DNA from: a bacterium
Lineage (GTDB): Bacteria > Myxococcota_A > UBA9160 > UBA4427
Assembly (NCBI GenBank): GCA_024742285.1
Contig: JANSYR010000017.1
Location: 1-64,000, forward strand
Length of the DNA: 64,000 bases
Reading direction: 5' to 3'
Below, piece after piece: positions 46,503 through 55,767 of the stretch; within the stretch, counting starts at the first letter, position 1; each line of letters starts with the position of its first letter. The notes below the pieces were generated by a model. The model was given only the letters and a program-made list of their open reading frames with translations, was not told the DNA's origin and did not search any database. The translations under genes were made by a program, and so were the position numbers.

Positions 46503-47077
46503 GTGAGGTCACCGGATCCGTCGACGTCGTCTTCACGGCGCTCCCGCTCGAGCGGGTCGAGAGCGACGTCGCCGTCGCGGGCTTCTTCACCGACGAGCGT
46601 CCGCTGCGCGGGGGGGCGGCCCGCGCCGACTGGCGCCTCTGTGGTGGACTCTCGCGGCGGATCGAGAGCGGCGATCTCTCGGGGAAGAGCGGCGAAGCGA
46701 TGCTGATCGCCTGTGGGCGCGCGCTCTTCGCGCCCCGGCTCATGCTACTCGGTCTCGGCGAGCGTGGGAGCTACGACCGGCTCCGCGTGAGCGACGAGTT
46801 CCGGAGCGCCCTCGAGCGCTGTCGCAAGCTCCGGGTGCCCCGAGTCGCGCTCTCGCCGCTCGGGATCGCGCCCGACGACGTGCCGCGTCACGCCGCCGCC
46901 GTCGTCGCCGGGATCATCGGCGCCTGGTCGAAGGTGCCGGATCCGATGACGCTCACGCTCTGCGTACCGCGATCCGAAGTCGCCGGCGTCTATCGCGCCT
47001 TCGAGAGCGCTCGCGACGCCGCGGGCGAGACCGGAATTCGGCTCGCCACGGACGATTCCAGTCTGGAAGCACGCTAG
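46499..47077 (+). CDS. Stand-alone leucyl-aminopeptidase (M17) N-terminal-domain-like protein
   Basis: 192 residues. The pattern VESDVAVAGFFTDERPLRGG, RLCGGLSRRIESGDLSGKSG, LMLLGLGERGSYDRLRVSDE and RKLRVPRVALSPLG matches the N-terminal macro-like domain of PepA/M17 aminopeptidases. The metal-binding catalytic domain is missing: the frame ends, and what follows is non-coding repeat. In PepA this domain is used in hexamer contacts and DNA binding, so a regulatory or RNA/DNA-binding role is possible. The ATG overlaps the nusB stop (ATGA). Confidence 0.72.
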   Translation: MSEVTGSVDVVFTALPLERVESDVAVAGFFTDERPLRGGAARADWRLCGGLSRRIESGDLSGKSGEAMLIACGRALFAPRLMLLGLGERGSYDRLRVSDEFRSALERCRKLRVPRVALSPLGIAPDDVPRHAAAVVAGIIGAWSKVPDPMTLTLCVPRSEVAGVYRAFESARDAAGETGIRLATDDSSLEAR

Positions 47078-47391
47078 CGACGACCGCGCCTCGACCGCGC
47101 CAGGAAGAGGCAGGCGGCCGGCAACGTGCGCGCAGCGCCACGAAGAGGCAGGCGGCCGGCAACCTGCGCGCAGCGCCGGAGGAGGACCGCCGCGTCGACC
47201 GAGGTACGCGCCCCGACCCCGGCCGAGGTCGCTCGCGGGGCCGAGTCCGGGTCAAGTCCCACCCACGCCGGCCGATTCAGAGAGCGGACGAGCGGCGTGT
47301 TCGCGGAGCGGCCATCCCCTCGTCCGGGCGGCGGGGCGTGCGCGTCCCGCACGAGTCGACGGCGCGCGTCGCGCAGGGTGCAGGGGAAGTC
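47078..47391. other. 314-bp intergenic region before the chemosensory cluster, with tandem duplication
   Basis: No gene. Contains the 36-bp duplication at 47104-47177. The rest is GC-rich; I find no clear promoter. Confidence 0.5.
47104..47177. repeat. 36-bp tandem duplication, period 38 bp
   Basis: Copies 47104-47139 and 47142-47177 differ at one base (AACGTG versus AACCTG). It lies 27 bp after the M17-like stop codon. Confidence 0.93.
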
Positions 47392-49377
47392 ATGAGTCTG
47401 GTCGGAAATCTCGAGGATCTGAGCCTCGGCGACATTCTGCAGATCATCAGCCTCTCCCAGAAGTCGGGTGTGCTCGCGCTCTCGAGCGATCTCGGGTCCG
47501 GTCGCATCGTCTTCCGCAACGGCATGGTCCAGGCGGCCTGCCTGAAGGGACACCCGAACGACCTGCGTGCGCTGCTCGTCGGCGAAGCGGTCATCGATCC
47601 CGCCGGCTACGACGCCGCCCTCGCACGCGCGCAGGAACAGGGCATCCCCGTCGAGGACGCCCTTTCCAGCGAAGCATCGATCACCCGCGAGGAGATCGAC
47701 GCGCTGATCACGAAGGCCGCCGAGAACGCGATCCTCGAGATGTTCTCCTGGCCCTCCGGCGATTTCAGCTTCGACGTTCGCAACGAGCTGGATCCCGAGG
47801 ATCCCCATCTGATCCTCCCGAACGGAATCAACGCGCAGTACCTGGCAATGGAAGGCCTGCGCATTCGCGACGAACGCGCCCGGGACGGCGGTGGCGAGAC
47901 CGGCAGTGATCCCGAGGCAGACACGAATCCGAACATCGGGGCCGACCAGGATCCGCTCTTCGGTTCCGACATTCTCGAAGTCGACGAAGGGGGCGGTGAA
48001 GACACGCTGCCCGTGCTCGAGGTCGAACCCCTCGATCCCAACGCCCAGACGCTCGGTGGGGCGACGACTCCTGCGGACGTGCTCGTCGAGGGCATTCTGG
48101 CTCGTGCCGACGAGACGAGCGAGCTGAGCATCGACGAGATCGCGAAGGCGATGCCGCTGGACAGCGATCCGGTGGCGACGGCGGGGGCCGGCGCGGGGGG
48201 CGACGAATCCGTGCCCGGCGCGACGGCGGGTCCGGTCCCCGATCCCGAGCCCCGGGTCCCCGAAGACGAGGTCGAGACGCCGGTCGAGGCTCACGAAGAC
48301 ACGGCGCCGGCGTCCGTGCCCGGAGAGGCCCGGGAGAGCACGCCGGCCGCGCCGGCCCCCGGCGTTCCGGCCTCGGCGCCGGCCGCCAACGCGAGACGCA
48401 TGCCCGTCGTGCTGATCGATCCGGACGTCACGGTCCTCGAGTGGGTGAAGACCGCGATCGAGGACGACTTCGCGCGCGTCCACATGTTCCAGAAGGCCGA
48501 TCAGGGTCTGACACGCATCCGGCAGTATCTGATCCGGGGGACGACCCCGCTCGTGCTCGTCTCGCCGGAGACGCCGATCGATCCGCTGTCGGGCATCCAC
48601 GGCCTCGCCGACTTCGTGAAGCGCCTCAAGTCCCAGTCACCGCGCATCGTCGTGATCGGTCTGCGCGAGGACGATGGCGTGGCGCCGGCGGCGATGCCGG
48701 GCGTGCTGAACGGCGTCTTGAGTCGGCCGCCGCGCCGGCTGCTCGCCGACACGCTCTCTCCGGAAAGCACCTCCGCGAGCCAGGGGCTCTCCCGCGCGCT
48801 GCTCGAGATCCTCGCCCAGCAGGTCGAGGGAAACGCGAAGGCCCCCAATTCGGCCGAGAGCCTGCGCGGGCTTCGGGATGCGACGGCGCAGCTCCAGGAG
48901 GCCTCGTCCCGCGGTGAGATCCTGCCCGTGGTCCTCGACTTCGCGGCCGAGATCTTCGCGCGCGTGGCGATCCTCGTCGTGCGCGACGACGAGGTCTTCG
49001 CGGTCGCGGGTCGCGGCTTCTCGAGCCTGGAGGTGGATCCGCTCGGCAGCGCCGAGCCGGTCACGATGCCGACGCCGGATACCGGCTGGCTGCGACGCGT
49101 GCTCGACGGGGGCAAGGCCCTCGTGGCCACGCCCGACGAGCCGTCCGATCATCTGCTCCTCGAGAAGCTCGGCGGCGAGGTGCCGCAGAGCGCCTACGTC
49201 GGGCCGATCGAGAGCGGCGACGCGGTGATCGCGATGCTCTACGCCGACCAGTCGACGAGCGACGCACCGATGCCGGACACCCACGGCCTCGAGGTCGTGC
49301 TGCACCATGCCGGCCTCGCGCTCGACCGGGCCGCCCTCGAGCGGGCGCTCTGGGAAGCCGACGCCGAGGCCCGCTGA
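47392..49377 (+). CDS. DUF4388 (PATAN)-receiver-like-GAF regulatory protein
   Basis: 661 residues. N-terminal DUF4388/PATAN domain (~1-150; NLEDLSLGDILQIISLSQKS, GVLALSS, GRIVFRNGMVQAA, FSWPSGDFSFD). A ~180-residue acidic Pro/Ala linker follows. A receiver-like domain (~335-450; PVVLIDPDVTVLEWVKTAI, VLVSPETPIDPLSG) lacks the normal Asp in LVSPE. A GAF-like domain ends it (~500-655). PATAN proteins occur with PilG/PatA-type regulators of pilus motility. GGGGAAG precedes ATG 47392. It stands just before the che operon. Confidence 0.85.
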   Translation: MSLVGNLEDLSLGDILQIISLSQKSGVLALSSDLGSGRIVFRNGMVQAACLKGHPNDLRALLVGEAVIDPAGYDAALARAQEQGIPVEDALSSEASITREEIDALITKAAENAILEMFSWPSGDFSFDVRNELDPEDPHLILPNGINAQYLAMEGLRIRDERARDGGGETGSDPEADTNPNIGADQDPLFGSDILEVDEGGGEDTLPVLEVEPLDPNAQTLGGATTPADVLVEGILARADETSELSIDEIAKAMPLDSDPVATAGAGAGGDESVPGATAGPVPDPEPRVPEDEVETPVEAHEDTAPASVPGEARESTPAAPAPGVPASAPAANARRMPVVLIDPDVTVLEWVKTAIEDDFARVHMFQKADQGLTRIRQYLIRGTTPLVLVSPETPIDPLSGIHGLADFVKRLKSQSPRIVVIGLREDDGVAPAAMPGVLNGVLSRPPRRLLADTLSPESTSASQGLSRALLEILAQQVEGNAKAPNSAESLRGLRDATAQLQEASSRGEILPVVLDFAAEIFARVAILVVRDDEVFAVAGRGFSSLEVDPLGSAEPVTMPTPDTGWLRRVLDGGKALVATPDEPSDHLLLEKLGGEVPQSAYVGPIESGDAVIAMLYADQSTSDAPMPDTHGLEVVLHHAGLALDRAALERALWEADAEAR

Positions 49378-49501
49378 GCCTCGCCGGCTCCCTCTCCGGC
49401 ACTGGAATCGCCGGATTCGCAGGGGAAAGCCCTCGCTGCGGACGTTCCCGAAACCATCGCGTTTTCGCGGGATTTCGCGAATCCGGTGCGCGGGCGCGTT
49501 C

Positions 49502-49528
49502 TCAAGAGTGCGTCTCATTTGCCGATAC
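49502..49528 (+). promoter_or_regulatory. Sigma-28 (FliA)-type promoter of the chemosensory operon
   Basis: TCAAGAGT (5 of 8 to TAAAGTTT), 11-bp spacer, GCCGATAC (7 of 8 to GCCGATAA). An inverted repeat ATTTGCC-N10-GGCAAAT (49517-49523, 49534-49540) overlaps the -10 and could be an operator. About 48 bp before the cheY start. Confidence 0.65.
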
Positions 49529-49576
49529 GAGTAGGCAAATCCGTCCGCGCGTGGACCCGCGTCCGGGAGACGACTT

Positions 49577-49963
49577 TTGCAGCGAATTCTGATCGTAGAG
49601 GACTCGGCGACGATGCGATCGCTCCTGGCCTCGAGCCTCGAGGACCTTCCGGCCCCCACGAAGATCGTGGAGGCGGAGAGCGGTTTCGAAGCCCTGCGGT
49701 TCCTGCCGCGGGAGGACTTCGACCTCGTCGTCACCGACATCAACATGCCCGACATCAACGGGCTCGAGCTCGTGTCGTTCATCAAGAACAACGAGAAGTA
49801 CGCCTCGATTCCGCTCGTCATCGTTTCGACGGAGGGCAGCGAGCGCGATCGCGAGAAGGGACTCGACCTCGGTGCCGACGCCTATCTCGTGAAGCCCTTC
49901 GATCCGGACGATCTGCGACGGGTCGTGATGGACCTGCTCGACACGAGCGGGAGCGAGGGGTAG
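49577..49963 (+). CDS. CheY-like response regulator
   Basis: 128 residues, receiver only. Acid pair in VEDS, phospho-Asp54 in VVTDINMPDING, Thr in VSTEG, Lys in YLVKPFDPDDL. TTG start at 49577 with GGGAG upstream; no ATG or GTG is available without losing beta-strand 1. First gene after the sigma-28-like promoter; cheA follows 6 bp after its stop. Confidence 0.93.
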   Translation: MQRILIVEDSATMRSLLASSLEDLPAPTKIVEAESGFEALRFLPREDFDLVVTDINMPDINGLELVSFIKNNEKYASIPLVIVSTEGSERDREKGLDLGADAYLVKPFDPDDLRRVVMDLLDTSGSEG

Positions 49964-49969
49964 CCCGAC

Positions 49970-52177
49970 TTGGCCGCACGCCGTTCGAGCAAGCAGGGTG
50001 CGAAGGGGTCGCCCGCCGAAGGGAAGGCCACGACCGGCGCGCCGGAAGGCGCCGCCGGCGGTCCGGCCGCGTCGAACGAGAACCACGAGTTCGTCGCGGA
50101 GGCCGAAGAGATCCTCGAGCGCATGCTCGAGGACCTCGCCGAGCTCCATGATCAGCGACACGAGAGTGCGTCGGGTGAGGTCGATCCCGACCTCGTGAAC
50201 CAGATCTTCCGCTCGGCCCACTCGCTGAAGGGCCTCGCAGGGATGTTCGGCCTCGACGCCATCAGCGAGCTCTCGCATCGCCTCGAAGACATTCTCGACG
50301 GACTGCGACTCGGCAAGGTCGCCTTCGACTCGCCGGCCGTCGACCTCCTCGACGATGGCGTATCGCTGCTCACCACGATGATGACGCGGCTCGAGCGGGG
50401 CGATGCGAACGGGGACGACGAGGTCGAGATGGCGCGCGGGTTCGTCGCGCAGATCGACGCCGCGATCGCCGGTGCAGTCCCCGAACCCAGCGACGACCTC
50501 GAGTCGCTCGACCTCGACGCATCCCTCCTGCGCGCGCTCACCGAATACGAAGAACACCGCCTGAAGGAGAACCTGCGACGGGGGCGCCACCTCGCGCTCG
50601 TCGATTCGACCTTCGAGATCGCCGCCTTCGAGGAAGGTCTGTCCGAGCTCTCCGCCGCCGTTCGCGAGGTCGGAGAGGTCGTCTCGACCCTGCCTTCGCC
50701 GGGGGATGCGCCCGAGAGCCAGATCCGCTTCTCGCTTCTCGTCGCGACGAGCGTGGACGCCGCGCGCCTCGCTTCCCGTCTGGACTTTCCCGATACCGAG
50801 GTCCATCTAGTGAAGGAGGGCGACGCATCGGCCGAGGCCCCGCCCGCCGAGTCTCCGGCGCCTCCGTCGGACGCGTCGCAGCCGGCCTCGACCGAAGCGC
50901 CCGCGCCGGCGGGGCCTTCGGCGTCCGAGCCGTCGCCGCCGGCCGATGGAGGCGGCGACGCACCCGAGATCGAATCCCTGCGCTCCATCAGTGACACCGT
51001 CCGCGTGGACATCCGCAAGCTCGACGAGCTGATGAACCTCGTCGGCGAGCTCGTGATCCAGCGCAACGCCATCGGCACGGTCGCTCAGCGCCTGACCGAG
51101 GACGTCGCGACGGCGCGGATCGGCGCCGAGCTCGCGAAGACCCACAAGGCGCTCGACCGAAAGCTCAAGGAGCTGCAGACGGGTGTCCTCGACGTTCGCA
51201 TGGTTCCGCTCCGACAGATCTTCGAGAAGCTCTCCCGGGTCGTGCGCCGCCTGCGCCGGGACCTCGGCAAGGAGGTCGACCTCGAGTTCGTCGGCGCCGA
51301 CACCGAGCTCGACAAGCTGATCGTCGAGCAGCTCGTCGACCCGCTCGTCCACATCGTGCGCAACGCGTTCGATCACGCGCTCGAGACGCCCGAAGAACGC
51401 ACGGCGGCGGGCAAGGACCCGCATGGACGAATCACGGTCGCCGCGTCCCAGCGCGGGAACCACGTCGTGATCGAGGTGCAGGACGACGGTCGCGGTATGG
51501 ATCCGGCGGCGATTCTCGAGAAGGCGATCGCGCGGGGGCTCGTCGCGGAGTCGGATCAGCTCTCCGAGAAGGAGATCCTCAATCTCGTCTTCGAAGCGGG
51601 TCTCTCGACGGCATCCCAGATCTCGGCGACCAGCGGCCGTGGGGTCGGCATGGACGTCGTCCGGAACAACCTGGCGGAGATGGGCGGCATGGTCGATCTG
51701 GCGTCGACGCCGGGACGCGGCACGACGGTCACCATCACGCTTCCGATCACCCTCGCGATCATCCAGGCGCTGATCGTCGCCATCCGCGAGGAGCGCTTCG
51801 CGATCCCGCTGAACTCGGTCCTCGAGACGATGGTCGTGGAGCCTGATCAGATCGGCAGGAGCGAGGGACGCGAGGTCCTGAACCTGCGCGGTGAGCCCCT
51901 GCTGCTCCGCCGTCTCGGTGAGGAGTTCGAGATTCCCTGCGCCGGACCCGAGGAGCGCCAGTTCGTCGTCGTCCTCGGCATGGGCGAGCAGCGCCTCGGT
52001 CTGCTCGTCGATCGGCTCGAAGGGCAGCAGGACACGGTGATCAAGCCCATCAAGGGACCGCTCCAGCAGATTCGCGGCATCGCCGGCGCGACGGAGCTCG
52101 CCGATCGGGGCGCGATCCTCGTGATCGACGTGTCCGCGATCGTGGGCGACGTCATTCGTCGAAGGGAGGCCGCGTGA
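49970..52177 (+). CDS. cheA: Chemotaxis histidine kinase CheA
   Basis: 735 residues. P1 HPt at ~38-150 with His84 in SAHSLKGLAGMFG. Residues ~185-280 are a P2-like or linker domain, followed by an Ala/Pro/Ser linker. P3 dimerisation (~345-400; VDIRKLDELMNLVGELVIQR). P4 ATPase (LVDPLVHIVRNAFDHALETP, VQDDGRGMD, SGRGVGMDVVRNN). P5 CheW-like C-terminus (GDV-type end). TTG start 49970 with GAGGGG upstream. The stop overlaps the first cheW GTG. Confidence 0.97.
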   Translation: MAARRSSKQGAKGSPAEGKATTGAPEGAAGGPAASNENHEFVAEAEEILERMLEDLAELHDQRHESASGEVDPDLVNQIFRSAHSLKGLAGMFGLDAISELSHRLEDILDGLRLGKVAFDSPAVDLLDDGVSLLTTMMTRLERGDANGDDEVEMARGFVAQIDAAIAGAVPEPSDDLESLDLDASLLRALTEYEEHRLKENLRRGRHLALVDSTFEIAAFEEGLSELSAAVREVGEVVSTLPSPGDAPESQIRFSLLVATSVDAARLASRLDFPDTEVHLVKEGDASAEAPPAESPAPPSDASQPASTEAPAPAGPSASEPSPPADGGGDAPEIESLRSISDTVRVDIRKLDELMNLVGELVIQRNAIGTVAQRLTEDVATARIGAELAKTHKALDRKLKELQTGVLDVRMVPLRQIFEKLSRVVRRLRRDLGKEVDLEFVGADTELDKLIVEQLVDPLVHIVRNAFDHALETPEERTAAGKDPHGRITVAASQRGNHVVIEVQDDGRGMDPAAILEKAIARGLVAESDQLSEKEILNLVFEAGLSTASQISATSGRGVGMDVVRNNLAEMGGMVDLASTPGRGTTVTITLPITLAIIQALIVAIREERFAIPLNSVLETMVVEPDQIGRSEGREVLNLRGEPLLLRRLGEEFEIPCAGPEERQFVVVLGMGEQRLGLLVDRLEGQQDTVIKPIKGPLQQIRGIAGATELADRGAILVIDVSAIVGDVIRRREAA

Positions 52178-52698
52178 GCGAGTCGACGACGACGGAGGCG
52201 ATGGGCGGTGCGGATTGGGAGAGCCTGGCGCGAGGCGCGGCGAGCGACTTCCGGGGCGAGGGCGAAGAGAGCGTTTTTCTCTTGCGCGAGCTGCTGGTCT
52301 TCGGGCTCGATCGATCCGCCTACGCAGTTCCGGTCGAGCGCGTCCGCGAGATCGTTCGCATGCGCGAACTGACGATGATTCCGCGCGCGCCGGCCTGGCT
52401 ACTCGGCGTCGTCGCCCTGCGCGGCGAGGTGGTCGAAGTCGTCGACCTGCGCCGGCGGCTGGGGCTCGGTGCGTCGATCCCCGATCGGTCGAATCGGATC
52501 ATCGTGCTCCACGGCGACGCCGATCGCGTGACCGGCCTGCTCGTCGACTCCGTGAGCGAGGTCTATCGCATCGCCGACGAGGCCGTTCTTCCGGCGCAGG
52601 GCCTCGACACGCCGAGTGTGTCCGAAGTCTGTCCACGCGGCGACGAATTCGTCTCGATCCTCGACGTGGATCGCGCGCTCGGGGGGGCCGATGTCTGA
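52174..52698 (+). CDS. cheW: CheW adaptor protein 1
   Basis: 174 residues. CheW fold from ~38 (LLVFGLDRSAYAVPVERVRE, GVVALRGEVVEVVDLRRRLG, FVSILDVDRAL). The N-terminal ~35 residues are extra. GTG 52174 overlaps the cheA stop. Couples receptors to CheA. Confidence 0.95.
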   Translation: MSESTTTEAMGGADWESLARGAASDFRGEGEESVFLLRELLVFGLDRSAYAVPVERVREIVRMRELTMIPRAPAWLLGVVALRGEVVEVVDLRRRLGLGASIPDRSNRIIVLHGDADRVTGLLVDSVSEVYRIADEAVLPAQGLDTPSVSEVCPRGDEFVSILDVDRALGGADV

Positions 52699-52727
52699 TC
52701 GGGCCATCACGCGGGGGGAGGGCGCCC

Positions 52728-53231
52728 ATGGTTAGCGCTGCGCACTCGATCCACGAAGGGTCGACGGTGAACCTCGCCTGCTTCGAAGTGAAGGAGCAGA
52801 TCTACGCGCTCGAGGTCGCGACGGTTCGGGAGATCGTGCGGATCCAGGAGATTACGCCGCTCCCGAATGCACCGGCGCTGATCGAGGGCGTGGTCGACCT
52901 GCGTGGCGCCGTGATTCCCGTCTTGGACCTGGCGAAGGTCCTCGGACGCGGCAGCACCGACGGCGGCCTGAACGCGCGCATCGTCGTGCTCGAGATCGAC
53001 GGACTGGTGCTCGGGCTCCAGGTCGATGCCGCGACCGATGTCCTGACCCTCGACGCAAGCCGCCTGGAGGACGTGCCCGTGCTCGCGACTCATGCCGGCT
53101 ACGACGCGGTTCGTCACGTGGTTCGCCGTGACGGCGAGGCCCCGGTCATGGTCCTGTCCCTCGAGACCCTCGTCGAGAGTGTCTACCGATCCGCCCTGCG
53201 CAAGCAGGCGGACCAAGGAGAGATGCGTTGA
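52728..53231 (+). CDS. cheW: CheW adaptor protein 2
   Basis: 167 residues. CheW fold (LACFEVKEQIYALEVATVRE, GVVDLRGAVIPVLDLAKVLG, VMVLSLETLVES). ATG 52728 with a strong GGGGGAGG. Diverged from CheW1 and likely specific for the receptor encoded next, whose TTG start overlaps this stop. Confidence 0.94.
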   Translation: MVSAAHSIHEGSTVNLACFEVKEQIYALEVATVREIVRIQEITPLPNAPALIEGVVDLRGAVIPVLDLAKVLGRGSTDGGLNARIVVLEIDGLVLGLQVDAATDVLTLDASRLEDVPVLATHAGYDAVRHVVRRDGEAPVMVLSLETLVESVYRSALRKQADQGEMR

Positions 53232-55726
53232 GCGCCCCTCGAGACGATGCCTTCGAAGTGCAGCCCGCGGTGGTCGATCCGACCGTTCGCAGCCGCAACC
53301 GGCTGCTGGACCTCTGCCTTCCGCTTCCCCTGTCGCTCGCGACGGCCGGCTGTGTCGCCGCGCTCTTCGAGGCCGACGTCGTCGAGTGGTTCGCGCTCTC
53401 GATCGGCTACGCGTTTCCGGGAGTCGTCGGCTGCAAGCTCGCCCAGCGCGCCGCGGACATGCGTTCGCCCCATACGATCCCGCTGCAGGTCCACCGCACG
53501 ATTCTGATCGCGAGCCTGATCGCCGTCGTGCTCGCCCCCGCTCTGGTTTCGCTCGTCGGTTCGGGCGGCTGGCTCTCGCCGATCGTGCTTCGCAGCGTCG
53601 CGCTCTACGCCGTTCTGAACGCGGTGGCCGTTTCGCAGGTCGCCTTCTATCGAGCCCGTAGACGACTCCGAAACGTACGGCGCGCGCCCCTCGCCGGACA
53701 CGCGCCGTCTCGAGAGGCCGATCGTCCGCGCATGGTCAGCCGCTTGAAGGTGGCGATCGTGGCACCCGCCATCGCCGGAATGCTCCTGCTCCTCGACGTG
53801 GCCGGGCACCTCGCGCTTCGCGATGCCGCGACGCGAACGCTCGCCTTCGCCGAGGCCGCCGGTGAGGCGATCGCGAAGGCGGAAGGCTCGCTCGCCCAGC
53901 GCGCCGAGGCTTCGCTTCCCGCGTCGGCGTTTCGTCCCGGCAAGGTCATCGTCGTTCCCCTCGCATCGGACGAGCTCGAGGCGGCGGCGATGAAGGACGT
54001 TCCGGAGGCGTTCGTGATCGCCGTCGACGCGGCTCTCGCGCAGGGAGAGGTCGCCGGCGAGATCCGACTGCGAGATGGCCGCGGCGTCGGTCGGTTCCAG
54101 ACGGGCGGGGACGGGCAGCCGTTCGCCGTCTTCGTCGCGCCCGAAGAGGCGGGGACGGCGATCTTCGGCGGCATCTGGGTCCTGCTCGCCTCCGGGATCC
54201 TGATCGTCTTCTTCGCCGCCCGTGTCGGCAACGACCTCGACCGCTCGATCGCCCATGTCCGGACCCATGCCGATCGTCTCGCGGAGGGAGATCTCAGAAG
54301 CGAGGGCGTGAGCGTGATGGACGACGAGCTCGGGGCGCTCGAGCTCGGGCTGGTCCGCACCGCGAACAGCTTCCGTTCGACCCTGGACGCCGCGCGCAAT
54401 GCGGCGGAGGGGGTCGAATCGACGATCGCCGAGCTCGGGTCGGCGCTCGGTGGCATCGTCGAATCCAGCAACGCCCACGCACGCCAGATCGAGGAGGTCC
54501 ACGCCCTCGTGGCCTCGATCAGCGACCGGGTCGGCGAGGCCCAGGGGAGCGCCACGGCGCTCACCGCCGTGATCGACGAGTCGAGCAACTCCGTGCTCGA
54601 GCTGGGCGCGGCCGGGGACGAGCTGAACGAGACGGCCTCGGTCCTGACGTCGAAGGTCGATGCCGTTTCCGATTCCCTCGAGCAGATGGTGCGGAGCGTG
54701 AAGCAGGTCGGCGCGACGACCGACCGCCTCGCAGAAGCCTCGGAAGAGACCTCCTCCAGCATGGAAGAGATGGCCAGCGCCATGCGTGCCGTCGACACCT
54801 CGGCCGAGACCACCGCCAGTCTCTCCCGGGACGTGGTCGACAAGGCGGAGCTCGGTCAGGCGAAGGTCGTGCAGACGATCGCGGGCATGGAAGCGATTCG
54901 TGAGGCGACCGATGCGGCGGAGAGCGTGATTCGCGGCCTCGGCGCGCGGACCAAGGAGATCGGCGGCATTCTCGACGTGATCGACGACGTCGCGGACGAG
55001 ACGAACCTGCTCGCGCTGAACGCCGCGATCATCGCTGCGCAGGCCGGAGAGCAGGGCAAGGCCTTCTCGGTCGTCGCGGACGAGATCAAGGAGCTGGCCG
55101 ATCGCGTGCTCGCGAGCACGAAGGAGATCGGAGGGCTGATCCGCGCCGTCCAGGAGGAGAGCGAGAACGCCATCGGGGCGATCGAAGCGGGCTCCGCCAG
55201 CGTGATGGGGGGGGTCGACCTCTCCGCAGAGGCGGGCCGGACCCTCGAGGAGATCACCGATGCCAGCCGCGAGGCCGGCACCCGGATCAGCGAGATCGTG
55301 AACTCGGTCCGCGAGCAGACGAAGGCCGCGTCCCACGTGGTGGCGCTGATGGAGAAGGTTCGGGAGTCCGCCGACCAGATCGGCGAGTCGAGCAGCGAGC
55401 AGGATCGCGGCAACGAGATCGTCTACCGCTCGGCGCTCACGATGCGCGAGGTCGCGCAGCAGGTCCGTCGCACGACCGAGGACCAGGCGGCGGGATTCGG
55501 CCGGATCCGTGAGAACGTACACGGTGTGCGCGGTGCCGTCGAGCAGATCACCGGATCACTCGGTGACCAGTCCGCAGCCTGCGAGCAGGTCGCCACGGTC
55601 CTCGCGGACGTGGCCGAAGGCAGTCGCTCGAACGAAGAGACCGCACGACGGGTCGACGAGGCGATGCGCACGCTGGTCGGTCAAGCACAGGTATTGCGCG
55701 GGAACGTCGAGCGCTTCCGCTGCTAG
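53228..55726 (+). CDS. Methyl-accepting chemotaxis protein with multi-pass N-terminus
   Basis: 832 residues. Hydrophobic segments at ~26-46, 52-70, 90-112, 114-136, 170-194 and 311-331: four to five helices before a ~115-residue loop, then a final helix and HAMP-like region. The signalling tip is canonical (DDVADETNLLALNAAIIAAQ, EQGKAFSVVADEIKELADR). No C-terminal CheR-tethering pentapeptide. TTG 53228 overlaps the cheW2 stop (TTGA). The membrane-embedded first part differs from standard two-TM receptors and may sense within the membrane. Confidence 0.95.
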   Translation: MSAPRDDAFEVQPAVVDPTVRSRNRLLDLCLPLPLSLATAGCVAALFEADVVEWFALSIGYAFPGVVGCKLAQRAADMRSPHTIPLQVHRTILIASLIAVVLAPALVSLVGSGGWLSPIVLRSVALYAVLNAVAVSQVAFYRARRRLRNVRRAPLAGHAPSREADRPRMVSRLKVAIVAPAIAGMLLLLDVAGHLALRDAATRTLAFAEAAGEAIAKAEGSLAQRAEASLPASAFRPGKVIVVPLASDELEAAAMKDVPEAFVIAVDAALAQGEVAGEIRLRDGRGVGRFQTGGDGQPFAVFVAPEEAGTAIFGGIWVLLASGILIVFFAARVGNDLDRSIAHVRTHADRLAEGDLRSEGVSVMDDELGALELGLVRTANSFRSTLDAARNAAEGVESTIAELGSALGGIVESSNAHARQIEEVHALVASISDRVGEAQGSATALTAVIDESSNSVLELGAAGDELNETASVLTSKVDAVSDSLEQMVRSVKQVGATTDRLAEASEETSSSMEEMASAMRAVDTSAETTASLSRDVVDKAELGQAKVVQTIAGMEAIREATDAAESVIRGLGARTKEIGGILDVIDDVADETNLLALNAAIIAAQAGEQGKAFSVVADEIKELADRVLASTKEIGGLIRAVQEESENAIGAIEAGSASVMGGVDLSAEAGRTLEEITDASREAGTRISEIVNSVREQTKAASHVVALMEKVRESADQIGESSSEQDRGNEIVYRSALTMREVAQQVRRTTEDQAAGFGRIRENVHGVRGAVEQITGSLGDQSAACEQVATVLADVAEGSRSNEETARRVDEAMRTLVGQAQVLRGNVERFRC

Positions 55727-55767
55727 GTACGAGCCCGGAGCGGAGCTCCGGGAGGGGGAGAGAGAAG

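Noticed and set aside
52691-52735. 14-codon ATG frame between cheW1 and cheW2
   Set aside because: Overlaps the cheW2 start and ribosome site; too short and has no ribosome site of its own.
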